A stretch of 64,000 bases of DNA from Saprospiraceae bacterium (GTDB taxonomy: Bacteria; Bacteroidota; Bacteroidia; Chitinophagales; Saprospiraceae), in contig JADZFD010000032.1 in assembly GCA_020850225.1 (NCBI GenBank), forward strand, positions 147,291 to 211,290, written 5' to 3'. The translations under genes and the position numbers were made by a program. Below are positions 23,101 through 30,416 of the stretch, piece by piece (the stretch's first letter is position 1; every line of letters begins with the position of its first letter). The notes below the pieces were generated by a model. The model worked only from the letters and a program-made list of their open reading frames with translations. It ran no database searches and was not told where the DNA came from.

Positions 23101-25342
23101 TATTGTAGGAGAAACGGTCAAAATTGATACCTTCCTGTTTGAAGACGGAGCATGTAAGAAGTGGAAGGTGTCATATACATACAAAAGTTGGTGTTCAGGT
23201 GATGAGATCGGACCATTTGTACATTACTATGCATTTAAAGACGATATAGCACCGGTATTAACATGCAATGACCAGATGTTTGCTGCTGTTCCTAATCCAG
23301 CTAACCCACAGGGATACTGTGAAGGAAGTGTAGTGTTGGAATCAAGTGCAGGCGATGCACTTGTATGCGCAGAGGAGAGCTGGATTAAGTGGCAGATGTT
23401 TTTTGATGGATGGGCAAATGGCACAACGGACAGATTGGGATCCAGTTTTGTTAATAAGGCATGGAAAGACAGATGGGAACGTGTTGACAAGACAATAAAC
23501 GGAGTACCTAATCCGGTATGGGCAGCCTTGCAGGCACAACACCAGGGAACGGTACTTGCCGATCCGGTGTATGTTACCTATGTCAAGCCAACAAAAGCAA
23601 GTGGAGAAGGAGTTAAAATGCCTGCATTCACCCTGCCATCAGAGAACATTCAACACAAGGTGTTATGGAAAGTTACCGATGGATGTGGCAATGTGGATCA
23701 GTGTCAGAGTACAGTTATGGTAGTGGATAAGAAAGCACCTACACCGTATTGTGTACACCTGAGTACAGCGATTATGCAGACGACACCTAAGATGGTAGAG
23801 TTATGGGCAAAAGACTTTGACAAGGGATCATTTGACAATTGTTCACCTCAGACTAAGTTATATTTTACCTTTGATGAGGTTTCACCTTTATACAGCAAGC
23901 TTAACGAAGAGCATTACTTTAAGGCTGGTACAGGAGGAAGTGTAGTGGCGACTAAAGCAGAGTATGAATCCGGTAAAGCACAGAAATGGATACCTTCATT
24001 GAGAAGTTCCGGTAAGGTATGGACGACATGCGGTGATTTTACAGTTAAAATAAGCGTGTGGGATGAAGCATGGAATACAGATTTCTGCGAAGCAAACCTG
24101 AAAGTGATTGGATGCGGTGCCAACCTCATCGTATCTGGTCATGTAGCGACTGCCACCGGCAATAATGTAAAGGATGCAATGGTAATATTTGAAAGCAACC
24201 TTCCTGAATATCCTAAGCAATTTGTTACAGATGTGAATGGAGATTACAGTATGGAAGTACAGGCAGATCTGGATTATACGGTGCACACCATTAAGAATGA
24301 TGACTATATCAATGGAGTAAGTACCTTGGATATTGTATTGATTCAGCGCCATATTCTGGATCTGGAAGCATTTACGGATCCGTACAATCTGGTGGCAGCA
24401 GATGCCAATAATGATAAATACGTTACTGCGTCTGACTTATCAGAAATACGTAAACTTATACTGGGAATAACGCAATCATTCAAAAATGATAGCTGGAGAT
24501 TCCCTGTAAAACATCAGACTATGAATATGCAGCAGATATTCCCTTATAAGGAACATTATAATTATGTTCAACTTGGAGAACATAAAGTGAAACAGGATTT
24601 TGTTGCTGTAAAAATTGGAGATGTAAATTCCAGTGCAAAACTGGACGTTAACAGTATCTCTACCGAGCCACGTACTGCTGCCATTTTAACGATGGAAACA
24701 GATGTACAGAATTACAATAAAGGAGATATCGTAACTGTACCGTTTACTGCTGCAGAAGATCTGAACATCTCAGGATTCCAGTTGACATTGAATACGGGTA
24801 ATCTTGAATTTGAAGAAATCCAATCAGGAGCCCTGAATATAGATGCAAGTCAGACGGGTGTATTTGCTAATCAGGACAAGATTACAATGAGTTATGCCGG
24901 TAAATCAACCGAAAAGATTAGCAAAGGTGAAGTGTTGTTTACAATCCGATTTAAAGCAAAGGATTACGGAAGTACTGAAGAAGCATTGTCATTCAATTCA
25001 GATATCACGAAAGCTGAAATGTATGATGCAGAATTGAAAGTAGGAAAAGTGGAACTGAGAATGAAGCACGCAGATGGAAATGCAATTCAGTTGTATCAGA
25101 ATGAACCAAACCCATTTATTGGTCAGACATCAATAAGTTATTATCTTCCTGAAGCATCTGAAGTATCCATGACTATCACTGATGTAACGGGTAAGGTAAT
25201 TAAGCAGTATGATATCACAGGAAATAAAGGAATGAATACAATCCAGGTATCCAGACGAGACCTGGGCGCATCCGGTATATTATTATATACTATGAAATGT
25301 GGTGAGTTTTCTGCGACAAGAAAAATGATTATCGTAGAATAA
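14183..25342 (+). CDS. Giant HYR-domain surface protein with P-domain, dockerin-like, cohesin-like and T9SS sorting domains
   Basis: A 3719-residue exported protein. A long basic N-region and hydrophobic core (about 38-56, ending NTAIGQT) form the signal peptide; M13 is an alternative start. In order: two similar Ig-like repeats (about 57-270); a CVCNNDQT module (about 278); many HYR-type modules with CPxD...DNC...GNxxxCSFTVTV; a lamin-tail-like segment (1767-1937); a proprotein-convertase P-domain-like segment (1966-2106); the CWG...IEEK module (2305-2405); and further HYR-like blocks. The C-terminus has a dockerin-like pair (about 3370-3435, with GVSTLDIVLIQRHIL and DANNDKYVTASD), a cohesin-like domain (about 3500-3625) and a T9SS type A sorting domain from QNEPNPF (about 3638) to the end. 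It is likely exported by T9SS and attached to or released from the surface, acting in adhesion or matrix formation (inference). The frame is intact over 11 kb. Confidence 0.9.
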   Translation: MNLNTYPNFKTKMDLFLNKSYVFLMSGFKSAIDFKSKVFWLPVLFSVFGIYNTAIGQTLSTNNFGPTSFCPGASVSVGWTGTGTFNTGNEFRVQISNASGVFPIDNSSNVIGFVASTALTGTVTATIPGSQTTGTGYRMRVVSTDPALNFTSPYDDNGNNLTVLPSAILPVYPFVASPVQRYNIGATLTVTANLQCVTMNTGNIFSIEMSDATGSFTATGYPKIIGMVGSTGATNITGTIPSVPYGTGYRLRIRSSSPVMLSDISAPFTINGANLYTSQCVCNNDQTPNNNDGTYSVTLYIANQDGTPLPPGLNYRVIPASSTGLLNTSNGPIGNALFSYCDGLGCPSGISSGQYYLRVHVIYAGTYSAGVDDPDSDFDPDLFLSSTNCGTSTLYPALPVFPANLQALNCLHTGTNTFGNSSMGVFSETNTNTAPTLPDGFYQTVSGITGGDLTIENGEVNEADNDPVFELYLIRQATNGCKVSAYKEFKVFNAISAELVDLPIFCRNPRTKDSISLDIMLGPDNSGGGTFSIPGVTIVNGKVEVGSGFCYPVTYSVVDSCGTTLTDTKYLQVTIKPDPKFDIDAGQPASPQCATSTTSINISRTSTGPNPVFTVTTNNALYPASITGSNTNATVHFPALPANVNVKYNICLTESNNTPSGCGAIAPHPEPCENTICKSYTIYNDGRNCGSDNLFASQCGDDKIDVCGVDTSPSLDFGCSFFTIQGPDVLTSEVEFDNGVVGCADEMVTGTFNVSLFGIDANQVAGGQKLKSFPGMNVICSIFGFKIFGWRPLGKLYNLLGCDRTIAQFILGLISNLAGGDGGGYIVMADTDGDGAFDYLIDDGPFPSGNQTFSIPNRTKANGYITVRAVGGWVNSPSDVCGDMGIEEINLLDLLPIGAIPIVGAVIEDILASAGCGVNIAFSVDATESVKILNNEPPIFVSCNPSGYVFAQTLDCEIPVNWSIPGVVDGCSKEALVYRGYVENPTTDASLYAGTMLPPSFTSITEPGIYQIAGPLPGSVLTPGDYTITYQAVSCNGIPSLCTFVSRVTSGNPILECPQDLTVSADIDKCTAVVNGLAPYQGLGCSSIINYSFTNPVSGTLVQTNSTIIGTHNIPDGYAFELGITSITYTMQVDINGDGDYADTNETQNCSFSISVEDNQLPHAVCIDVSLHLNNEGNGTVYASDLQDSIYVDGGSNDNCTGALLLEISRDRVNYSSSLNFDCADKGQQVILLRVTDASGNVNSCKAVVNVLDYFEGYKLDLDVPEVCFEPFQDTFDFSPYIVIAQPGGKNIRHQDVGTLGPQIEGQFGISAFLPDAGSTNDPGTITEDGIYTLGTGTGWITISYVLSIEGQVNQINDTTALKGCFRMVHDVFRVEKLDPVWKGGFMCCDQLPVWLGGANWDGNGAPPIPAGMLSLTDIRGSYPGDVYGEWIGQGVSFVDPDGIKYTGDEFFQFDPNGLDGTYSLTYAIGDEPCEFKYTQEILVTCQDLHISISDYTVCPANWVDEKQVIVNLDDKDLVVSTTGFDAIGADGGHYADGTPVHDLDSVVVHDGRVVIPGFFAPAVRSKDYEICVTTFQVTPFGCADVFCYTITVEDLLAPEFQNCPRDPIVVDAPAGWCSSFVNFELPWASDNCMGLNARIERGDSTGLNSGDLFPVGLTILSYLATDTVGNQSYCELKIIVNDYHTPPSIECPKNVTQVNDPEKCGAIVHNIAPAKVEDNCPDNLTIIYETKDPDGKVIACGFEDASGDFFPVGTSKVKYRVEDQPLILITEIVQDGVTTGMEITNFGPAAMDITCSSFILKDQNGNVLETYMVPTANNKSTYGSTPIYPPDPIMWVVPNPNVIPVGETFTHTFNTNIPAGQIAKYCFTFLKRVIDEATINDLVKGNVILRKDVCDHDVQSDFRAATPCDPGSFGTLNPGLPTMTPNGTTRGLQNYAPSVDECSFTVTVNDLEAPYCIKHDSITVINNIVPTQIGAQTCVISKVSMPAGIVNDVNIHNLKITIPNAGAITAYLRSPEGTRIKLFDEVCLNQPNVNINLDETIVWTPAPSVVNALCNPMGQGGTYRPEESFKAFYGEQGGGDWSLELFTTGNVTGVITNWELEILYQLPYDQGDVVLHNAPGQCDTTFSWIHPILKDNCCFGTITVDYTFTNDVTGETSKETVVILNSNGTTNLQGLRETRIFKVGVTKIEYTLTDIHGNLNTCGFTVTVLDTEKPVFTIGCPDRVINLGPGECTGRLDFYTPPATDNCGIEKTEYFFEDGTIADISQLPIGSYIIEMHVTDIYGNVGICSFTVTVNEYIPTSTTLACNNEVNISLGPDCQAVLNADMILEGFDYRCYDNYCIKIEDLFGIPHDNLFTLADEGKRFKVSISDCLSGNLNSCWGYVNIEEKLTPVLKCPEDLTVACNFDIEAVDSLGHLLTGEAILESCEVNAKIAYQDEWTTFGNCDNPRALVKRTWTVIDDEGRKAECVQNFTIRPLDLNDVVYPKDIEFNQAITCADIINNPQLKHPDYTGWPLLNGLKVNKAGSLCMVSLNYSDDNYDICEGSYVILRTWRIFNMCYPVSADNPRSHVQVIKILDVMGPKIIDCPADMTVSVDPWSCRINIELPQPGQVLDACSPGIQFKQLIYGGGEIKSVKDSVGIVHVFANELYKGVHTIKYVYKDKCGNESVCSFRVTVVDQTAPVAIAKQNIVIGLSNDGTGNGIAKLFAHQVNNGSYDQCTQVRLEIRRLDGGICSNTGADGKHNNNSTYNNHNGLTSATPGVSWLHPDDSVNDTDGGEFVKFCCEDIPAGEAFGLHDVEMRVWDDGNMNGIIGDNQIVNGLKDNYNTTWATIRVENKIPPVIVCPPDVTVTCDMDIELSIGKEVATDTVDLTMTGLPNSIELCTNLLITYSDQGNLDACGKGVVTRTFKVKKGSIESSCTQKITINYLDVPFTVTFAQNNGVTDWDKCNFGLADARDANNPKIKKPVVNFGQCDIVGETVKIDTFLFEDGACKKWKVSYTYKSWCSGDEIGPFVHYYAFKDDIAPVLTCNDQMFAAVPNPANPQGYCEGSVVLESSAGDALVCAEESWIKWQMFFDGWANGTTDRLGSSFVNKAWKDRWERVDKTINGVPNPVWAALQAQHQGTVLADPVYVTYVKPTKASGEGVKMPAFTLPSENIQHKVLWKVTDGCGNVDQCQSTVMVVDKKAPTPYCVHLSTAIMQTTPKMVELWAKDFDKGSFDNCSPQTKLYFTFDEVSPLYSKLNEEHYFKAGTGGSVVATKAEYESGKAQKWIPSLRSSGKVWTTCGDFTVKISVWDEAWNTDFCEANLKVIGCGANLIVSGHVATATGNNVKDAMVIFESNLPEYPKQFVTDVNGDYSMEVQADLDYTVHTIKNDDYINGVSTLDIVLIQRHILDLEAFTDPYNLVAADANNDKYVTASDLSEIRKLILGITQSFKNDSWRFPVKHQTMNMQQIFPYKEHYNYVQLGEHKVKQDFVAVKIGDVNSSAKLDVNSISTEPRTAAILTMETDVQNYNKGDIVTVPFTAAEDLNISGFQLTLNTGNLEFEEIQSGALNIDASQTGVFANQDKITMSYAGKSTEKISKGEVLFTIRFKAKDYGSTEEALSFNSDITKAEMYDAELKVGKVELRMKHADGNAIQLYQNEPNPFIGQTSISYYLPEASEVSMTITDVTGKVIKQYDITGNKGMNTIQVSRRDLGASGILLYTMKCGEFSATRKMIIVE

Positions 25343-25365
25343 TTATTTTTTTAAAGTAAAATAGG

Positions 25366-25405
25366 AGGCGTATTTGTGGAATTTACCACAGGTACGCCTT
25401 TTTTT
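25366..25405 (+). terminator. Intrinsic terminator after the 3719-residue gene
   Basis: AGGCGTA (25366-25372) pairs with TACGCCT (25393-25399). The inner TGTGG pairs with CCACA, leaving a small symmetric internal loop. A run of T follows (25399-25405). It lies 24 bases after the stop codon. Confidence 0.8.
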
Positions 25406-25494
25406 GTAATAAATTAATGTGTTCGATTTGACATAGAAATCAATAAGACATTCAATAATTATTTTTATTCGTATATTATATGGTACAATATTGG

Positions 25495-25502
25495 TAATTT
25501 TG
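25495..25502 (+). promoter_or_regulatory. Putative -7 element for glgC
   Basis: TAATTTTG matches TAnnTTTG and lies 49 bases before the preferred glgC ATG. No good -33 element is visible, so the support is modest. Confidence 0.35.
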
Positions 25503-25551
25503 ATTAATATTGCTACCGTATTTTATTTATCATATAACATACCTTATAATT

Positions 25552-26844
25552 ATGAAATCCAGTTTTGATGTATTACAGCGTTCTATATGTATAATTCTTG
25601 GAGGTGGTGCAGGAACCCGTTTGTATCCTTTAACGAAAGATCGCTCTAAACCGGCAGTGCCGATAGGAGGCAAGTACAGGTTGATTGATATACCTATTTC
25701 CAATTGTTTCAATTCTGGATTGTATAAAATTTTTGTTTTGACACAGTTTAATTCAGCTTCTCTCAATAAGCATATAAAGAATACATATCACTTTGATTTA
25801 TTTTCCAATGGGTTTGTTGATATTCTGGCTGCTGAACAGACCACGAAAAGCAAGGAATGGTTTCAAGGAACTGCTGATGCTGTCAGACAATCCAAGAGAC
25901 ATTTTGCATATCATGATTATGACTACGTACTGATTCTTTCAGGCGATCAGTTGTATCAGATGGATATAGAAGATGTACTTGAAAACCACGTAAGACAAAA
26001 AGCAGAACTGACCATTGCTACGATACCGGTTACGGCTAAAGACGCAACTTCTTTCGGTATAATGAAGGTGGATGAAAAAAATAAAATTTCCAGTTTTATT
26101 GAAAAACCTGATAAGGAAGTATTACATGAATGGTCTTCTGATGTGAGTGAAGATCTTCAGAAAAGAGGTAAAATATATCTCGCATCCATGGGGATTTATG
26201 TGTTCAATAAAGAAGTACTCAATACTTTGTTGAGAGAAAATGCGGATGCACTGGATTTTGGTAAAGAATTGATACCGGACTCACTCAAACGCCAAATGAA
26301 TGTAGTGAGTTATGCTTACGATGGTTACTGGACAGATATTGGAGATATAAAATCATTTTTTGAAGCTAATATAGCGATGACTGAAGATATACCAGCATTC
26401 AATATGTTTGACAATGAAAACAAGATTTATACACGTCCGAGGTTATTGCCACCGGCTAAGTTTTCAGGTGTTACTTTTACTCGTGCTATTGTATCGGAAG
26501 GGTCAATAATTCAGGCAAAACTTGTAGAAAACTCAATCATGGGTGTACGTTCAAGGATAGACTATGGCACTGTTGTAAAAAATACATATATCATGGGAAA
26601 TGATTATTTTGAACCATTGCACGAAATTGTCAAATCGGATCTGATACCCATGGGAATAGGTAAGGATTGTTATATAGAAAATGCTATTATCGATAAAAAT
26701 GTACGAATTGCTGATAACGTAATTGTAAGAGGGCACCATACATTGGATGATATGGAAACGGATCAGTATGCCATCCGAAAAGGAATTGTTGTTGTTAAAA
26801 AACATGCATCCATACCATCCGGAACAATAATAGGGTTCAGGTAA
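25552..26844 (+). CDS. glgC: Glucose-1-phosphate adenylyltransferase (ADP-glucose pyrophosphorylase)
   Basis: A 430-residue enzyme that makes ADP-glucose from ATP and glucose 1-phosphate, the first committed step of glycogen synthesis. The nucleotidyltransferase domain has GGGAGTRLYPLTKDRSKPAV (residues 17-36) and then IGGKYRLIDIPISNC. The product-binding region WFQGTADAVRQ and the catalytic-site GDQLYQMD are present. The C-terminal third is a left-handed beta-helix with hexapeptide character (GSIIQAKLVENSIMGVRSRI; KNVRIADNVIV). The sequence resembles cyanobacterial/plant forms. The ATG at 25552 is chosen because a longer frame from a TTG at 25510 adds only a non-conserved hydrophobic tail. 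No other glg genes lie next to it. Confidence 0.93.
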   Translation: MKSSFDVLQRSICIILGGGAGTRLYPLTKDRSKPAVPIGGKYRLIDIPISNCFNSGLYKIFVLTQFNSASLNKHIKNTYHFDLFSNGFVDILAAEQTTKSKEWFQGTADAVRQSKRHFAYHDYDYVLILSGDQLYQMDIEDVLENHVRQKAELTIATIPVTAKDATSFGIMKVDEKNKISSFIEKPDKEVLHEWSSDVSEDLQKRGKIYLASMGIYVFNKEVLNTLLRENADALDFGKELIPDSLKRQMNVVSYAYDGYWTDIGDIKSFFEANIAMTEDIPAFNMFDNENKIYTRPRLLPPAKFSGVTFTRAIVSEGSIIQAKLVENSIMGVRSRIDYGTVVKNTYIMGNDYFEPLHEIVKSDLIPMGIGKDCYIENAIIDKNVRIADNVIVRGHHTLDDMETDQYAIRKGIVVVKKHASIPSGTIIGFR

Positions 26845-26942
26845 CGTTGATTGAGAGTCTCTCTCTTTTGTTAATAGAAACTTAGATTCAAGTCATAAAT
26901 GCAACTTTACGGGAGATAAAAAAGGTATTAATAGATTGAATT

Positions 26943-27647
26943 TTAATCTTCCCTGTAGTTCTGTAGGAGAACCATGTCCCTTATTAATATTTTGCTACTC
27001 TTTCTGGATTCGTAATGTATGAAATTGGCTCTTTTTAACTCATTCATGATACGTGCGACAGTCTGTCTGCTCGTATCTGTAAGATATGCAATTTCTTTGT
27101 GGGTTATACCATGCGTAATCAGACATTCTTTAAATCCGATTTTTATACCACGACGTTGACCAGATCGGAACAGGTAATCGACAATTCTTTCTTTGGCCTT
27201 ACAGAATACAAAATTCTGAAGACGGGTTTCTATATCCTGAAGCTTGTACAAAATCAAAGACATAACCTGATTGGCGAAAATAACATTTTTAACAGCAAGT
27301 TGGCGAAAGATATGAACTGGGATTGCTAATAAAACTGAATCAGTCATTGCTTCAGCAACTTCTTGTGTTTGAGGATTATTTGTAAATATATTTTCTCCGA
27401 AGATATCATTGTCATATACGATTTCTTTGGTTAGCGATTTACCATTGAGGGCTGTGATTCCAAGTTTAACACTTCCCTTTTCTATGATGTAAACAAATTC
27501 GGGAGTTACTCCCAATGTGTAAATTTCAGTATTTTTTTTATAATGTACCTTTTTAATCTGGGTACATAATACATCAATCTGTTCTTCAGTCAGATGTTGA
27601 AATATATCTATTCCAGCTAATGCATCTTTAGTAAAAATATGTTTCAT
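26943..27647 (-). CDS. Crp/Fnr-family transcriptional regulator
   Basis: A 234-residue regulator. Residues about 10-125 form a cyclic-nucleotide-binding-type beta-roll (FQHLTEEQIDVL; VYIIEKGSVKLGI; DNDIFGENIF). A dimerisation helix follows (about 128-150), then a winged helix-turn-helix (HGITHKEIAYLTDTSRQTVA, about 178-197). The N-terminal cysteine set that holds the Fe-S cluster in Fnr is absent, so an oxygen-sensing Fnr role is unlikely; the effector is unknown. It is convergent with glgC (98-base gap) and lies downstream of pgk on the same strand, behind the pgk terminator. Targets cannot be named from the sequence. Confidence 0.88.
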   Translation of the reverse strand: MKHIFTKDALAGIDIFQHLTEEQIDVLCTQIKKVHYKKNTEIYTLGVTPEFVYIIEKGSVKLGITALNGKSLTKEIVYDNDIFGENIFTNNPQTQEVAEAMTDSVLLAIPVHIFRQLAVKNVIFANQVMSLILYKLQDIETRLQNFVFCKAKERIVDYLFRSGQRRGIKIGFKECLITHGITHKEIAYLTDTSRQTVARIMNELKRANFIHYESRKSSKILIRDMVLLQNYRED

Positions 27648-27818
27648 CCGTCATGCTTTTAATATATGATGCAAAATGTAAGGAATACCCTTATTCGGAG
27701 AATAGGTAAAAAGAAATATTTTTTAAAATAGTTTGCAATAACAAACCGGATAGGTGAGAAAGATTTCATAATATCCATGAAATGATTCTTTTCAATCATG
27801 TGTGTCTTGTTGAAAATA

Positions 27819-27847
27819 AAAAAGTCTTTGTTGCTTAAAGACTTTTT
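27819..27847 (-). terminator. Intrinsic terminator after pgk
   Basis: An 11-base perfect inverted repeat (AAAAAGTCTTT / AAAGACTTTTT) with a 7-base loop lies 50 bases past the pgk stop. The flanking A and T runs would let it work in either direction. Confidence 0.75.
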
Positions 27848-27896
27848 ACATGGATTGTATGTTGTACTCTATGGATAATATTTATTTGTATATTTA

Positions 27897-29096
27897 TCAG
27901 TCCTGCATTATCGCCTTAATACCTGGCAATTCTCTACCTTCAAGAAATTCCAGCATGGCACCTCCACCGGTTGAAACGAAACTGACCTGATCTTCTAATC
28001 CGGACTTGTTGATTGCCGATGCTGAATCACCTCCGCCTATAAGAGAAAATGCACCTTGTTGGGTTGCTTCTGCCAAAGCTTTTGCAACTTTGAAAGTACC
28101 ATCAGCAAACTTGTCAAATTCAAAAACACCCATCGGGCCATTCCACAGAATCGTCTTTGAATCCAGAATTATTTTACTGAATTGCTCCGAAGTAGCTGGG
28201 CCTATATCAAGACCCATCCATCCATCAGGTATCTCATAAGCATCGACAACCATACTTTCAGCGTCAGCAGCAAATTTGTTGGCTACAATATTGTCGGTCG
28301 GTAGGTAGATATAGGTATTGTTTGCTTTAGCCTTTTCCAATATATTTTTGGCTGTATCTATAAAGTCAGGTTCCAGTAATGAATTTCCAATTTTACCTCC
28401 TTGTGCAGCTATAAATGTAAAAGCCATGCCTCCACCTATGAGTATATTATCCATACTTGATATCAGGCGCTCCAGAAGTACGATTTTATCAGAAACCTTG
28501 GCGCCACCTACTATAGCTGTAACCGGTTTTACCTGGTGATGCAGTAGTTGGGTTGCATTGTTAATCTCAGCAGCCATAAGGTACCCGAATCCCTTGTGAG
28601 CGCTGTCAAAAAATTGTGCGATAGTTGCTGTTGACGCATGTGCCCTGTGAGCAGTTCCGAAAGCATCGTTGATATATATATTGCCATGTCTACTCAGTTT
28701 TTCAGCAAAATTTACATCACCTTTTTCTTCTTCTTTGTAAAAACGAAGATTTTCTAAAAGCAGTATTTCACCTGCATGCAAAGAAGCAGACAAAAGTTGT
28801 GCCTGATCAGAGATACAATCATCTGCAAATAAAATTGTGTGACCGGAAAAATACTTTTCTAAATTCGGTATAATATGTCGAAGTGAAAATTTGTCTTCCG
28901 GACCATTCTTGGGTCTTCCAAGGTGGCTCATGAGTACTACGGATCCTCCATCTTCCAGTATCTTCTGAATTGTAGGTGCAGCTCCAGCTATTCTGGATTC
29001 ATCTGTTACCTGAAATTGCTCATTCAATGGTACATTGAAATCTACACGCATGACAACTTTCTTATCATGGAAGGAAGTAGTATTAAAATCCAGCAT
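27897..29096 (-). CDS. pgk: Phosphoglycerate kinase
   Basis: A 399-residue single-chain kinase of full family length. It interconverts 1,3-bisphosphoglycerate plus ADP with 3-phosphoglycerate plus ATP in glycolysis and gluconeogenesis. N-terminal substrate-binding motifs are VVMRVDFNVPLN (residues 14-25) and LMSHLGRPKNG (about 55-65). The hinge and nucleotide side show VGGAKVSDKI, WNGPMGVFE, and GGGDSASA followed by STGGGAMLEFLEG. It lies 85 bases downstream of gap on the same strand, but a strong terminator sits between them, so pgk probably has its own promoter or depends on read-through. Confidence 0.97.
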   Translation of the reverse strand: MLDFNTTSFHDKKVVMRVDFNVPLNEQFQVTDESRIAGAAPTIQKILEDGGSVVLMSHLGRPKNGPEDKFSLRHIIPNLEKYFSGHTILFADDCISDQAQLLSASLHAGEILLLENLRFYKEEEKGDVNFAEKLSRHGNIYINDAFGTAHRAHASTATIAQFFDSAHKGFGYLMAAEINNATQLLHHQVKPVTAIVGGAKVSDKIVLLERLISSMDNILIGGGMAFTFIAAQGGKIGNSLLEPDFIDTAKNILEKAKANNTYIYLPTDNIVANKFAADAESMVVDAYEIPDGWMGLDIGPATSEQFSKIILDSKTILWNGPMGVFEFDKFADGTFKVAKALAEATQQGAFSLIGGGDSASAINKSGLEDQVSFVSTGGGAMLEFLEGRELPGIKAIMQD

Positions 29097-29129
29097 AGGT
29101 TTTTTTGATTTGATAGTATGGTTTATAAA

Positions 29130-29171
29130 AAAAAAGAGATGCCTTATTAATGTAAATGGGCATCTCTTTCA
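29130..29171 (-). terminator. Intrinsic terminator between gap and pgk
   Basis: On the minus strand, 14 bases after the gap stop, AAGAGATGCC (29168-29159) pairs with GGCATCTCTT (29143-29134). A run of nine T (29137-29129 on this strand) follows. Stem and U-tract are typical of a factor-independent terminator. Confidence 0.85.
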
Positions 29172-29181
29172 TTTCAAAATA

Positions 29182-30195
29182 TTATTTATCATTCAGATGA
29201 ACGAAGTATCTCAATGTTCTTACCAATTGAGCTACATAACTCATTTCATTGTCATACCAGCTAACTGTTTTTACTAATTGAGTGTCACCGTTAGTTATGA
29301 TTTTGGTTTGTGTAGCATCAAAAAGACCACCAAATTTTACACCAATTATATCTGCGCTGACGATTTCGTCTTCAGTGTAGCCATAGCTTTCATTGGCCGC
29401 CTCTTTCATGGCAAGATTAATTTCCTCTACAGTTACTTTCTTATTCAGTACAGTTACCAATTCAGTTAACGAACCTGTTATGGTAGGCACTCTTTGTGAA
29501 TTACCATCCAGTCTTCCTTTCAGATTAGGTAATACCAATCCAATTGCTTTGGCAGCGCCTGTACTGTTTGGCACTATACTCTGTGCAGCAGCTCTTGCTC
29601 TACGCAAATCACCTTTAGCATGCGAGGCATCCTGAGTGTTCTGATCATTGGTATATGCATGAACAGTAGTCATAAGTCCCGTAACAATACCATATTTTTC
29701 GTCTAGTACCTTGGCCATGGGAGCTAAACAGTTGGTTGTACAACTGGCACAGCTGATAACTTCTTCACTACCATCCAGTATGTCGTGATTTACATTGAAT
29801 ACTACTGTTTTGAGATCTCCTTTTGCAGGTGCAGATATAACTACTTTTTTGGCTCCGGCTGTAATATGTGCATATGCTTTGTCTTTGTCATTGAAAACAC
29901 CTGTACATTCGAGTACAATATCAACGCCATCTTCTCCCCATGGTATCTGGGCAGGATCTCTGAATGAATGATTGATTATTTTTTTGCCATTAACATAAAA
30001 ACAACCCTCACCTGGTTGAACATCCGCATTGAATCTACCCTGAGCAGTATCGTATTTCAACAGGTGTGTGGACATTTTAGTGTCAGTAAGATTGTTGATT
30101 GAAACAACTTCAATATCATCCAAATCAAAAATTTCTCTGAAGACCAATCTGCCGATTCTACCGAATCCGTTAATAGCTACTCTCTTTTTTGTCAT
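29182..30195 (-). CDS. gap: Glyceraldehyde-3-phosphate dehydrogenase, type I
   Basis: A 337-residue glycolytic enzyme that oxidises glyceraldehyde 3-phosphate to 1,3-bisphosphoglycerate. The Rossmann motif is [14 protein letters not shown] (residues 8-21) and the active site is [12 protein letters not shown] with nucleophile Cys152. The substrate-binding region [21 protein letters not shown] and C-terminal WYDNEMSY are intact. One oddity: the Asp that usually follows beta-strand 2 in NAD-dependent enzymes (NDLTD) is Asn35 here (INNLTD), which may alter the NAD/NADP preference. A promoter-like TATCTTTG lies about 135 bases upstream and a terminator just downstream, so it looks like its own transcription unit. 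Confidence 0.97.
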   Translation of the reverse strand: MTKKRVAINGFGRIGRLVFREIFDLDDIEVVSINNLTDTKMSTHLLKYDTAQGRFNADVQPGEGCFYVNGKKIINHSFRDPAQIPWGEDGVDIVLECTGVFNDKDKAYAHITAGAKKVVISAPAKGDLKTVVFNVNHDILDGSEEVISCASCTTNCLAPMAKVLDEKYGIVTGLMTTVHAYTNDQNTQDASHAKGDLRRARAAAQSIVPNSTGAAKAIGLVLPNLKGRLDGNSQRVPTITGSLTELVTVLNKKVTVEEINLAMKEAANESYGYTEDEIVSADIIGVKFGGLFDATQTKIITNGDTQLVKTVSWYDNEMSYVAQLVRTLRYFVHLNDK

Positions 30196-30330
30196 TGCTT
30201 GAATAATTTTATTTTAAAACTACAATTGTATTTATATGATTATAAAACATTATTTTGTAAAAATGTTTTAAAAACTAATGAATATTTGCAGTGAAAGTCA
30301 TTAAATAGGTTTCAACACAATATTGAGCCA

Positions 30331-30338
30331 CAAAGATA
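30331..30338 (-). promoter_or_regulatory. Putative -7 element for gap
   Basis: Read on the minus strand, TATCTTTG matches TAnnTTTG exactly. Transcription from here would give a leader of about 130 bases before the gap ATG. A clear -33 TTG is not seen. Confidence 0.4.
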
Positions 30339-30416
30339 AGATATTTTAAAGTTGTGTTTGAATAAAAGCTCATCAAAATATTTTTACATTATTAGTTGAA
30401 CATTAAGTATAGAACA

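Noticed and set aside
26845..26942. Possible terminator between glgC and the Crp/Fnr gene (GAGAG/CTCTC near 26872)
   Set aside because: The stem is only 4-5 bases with a 3-base loop and a short T run; too weak to list.
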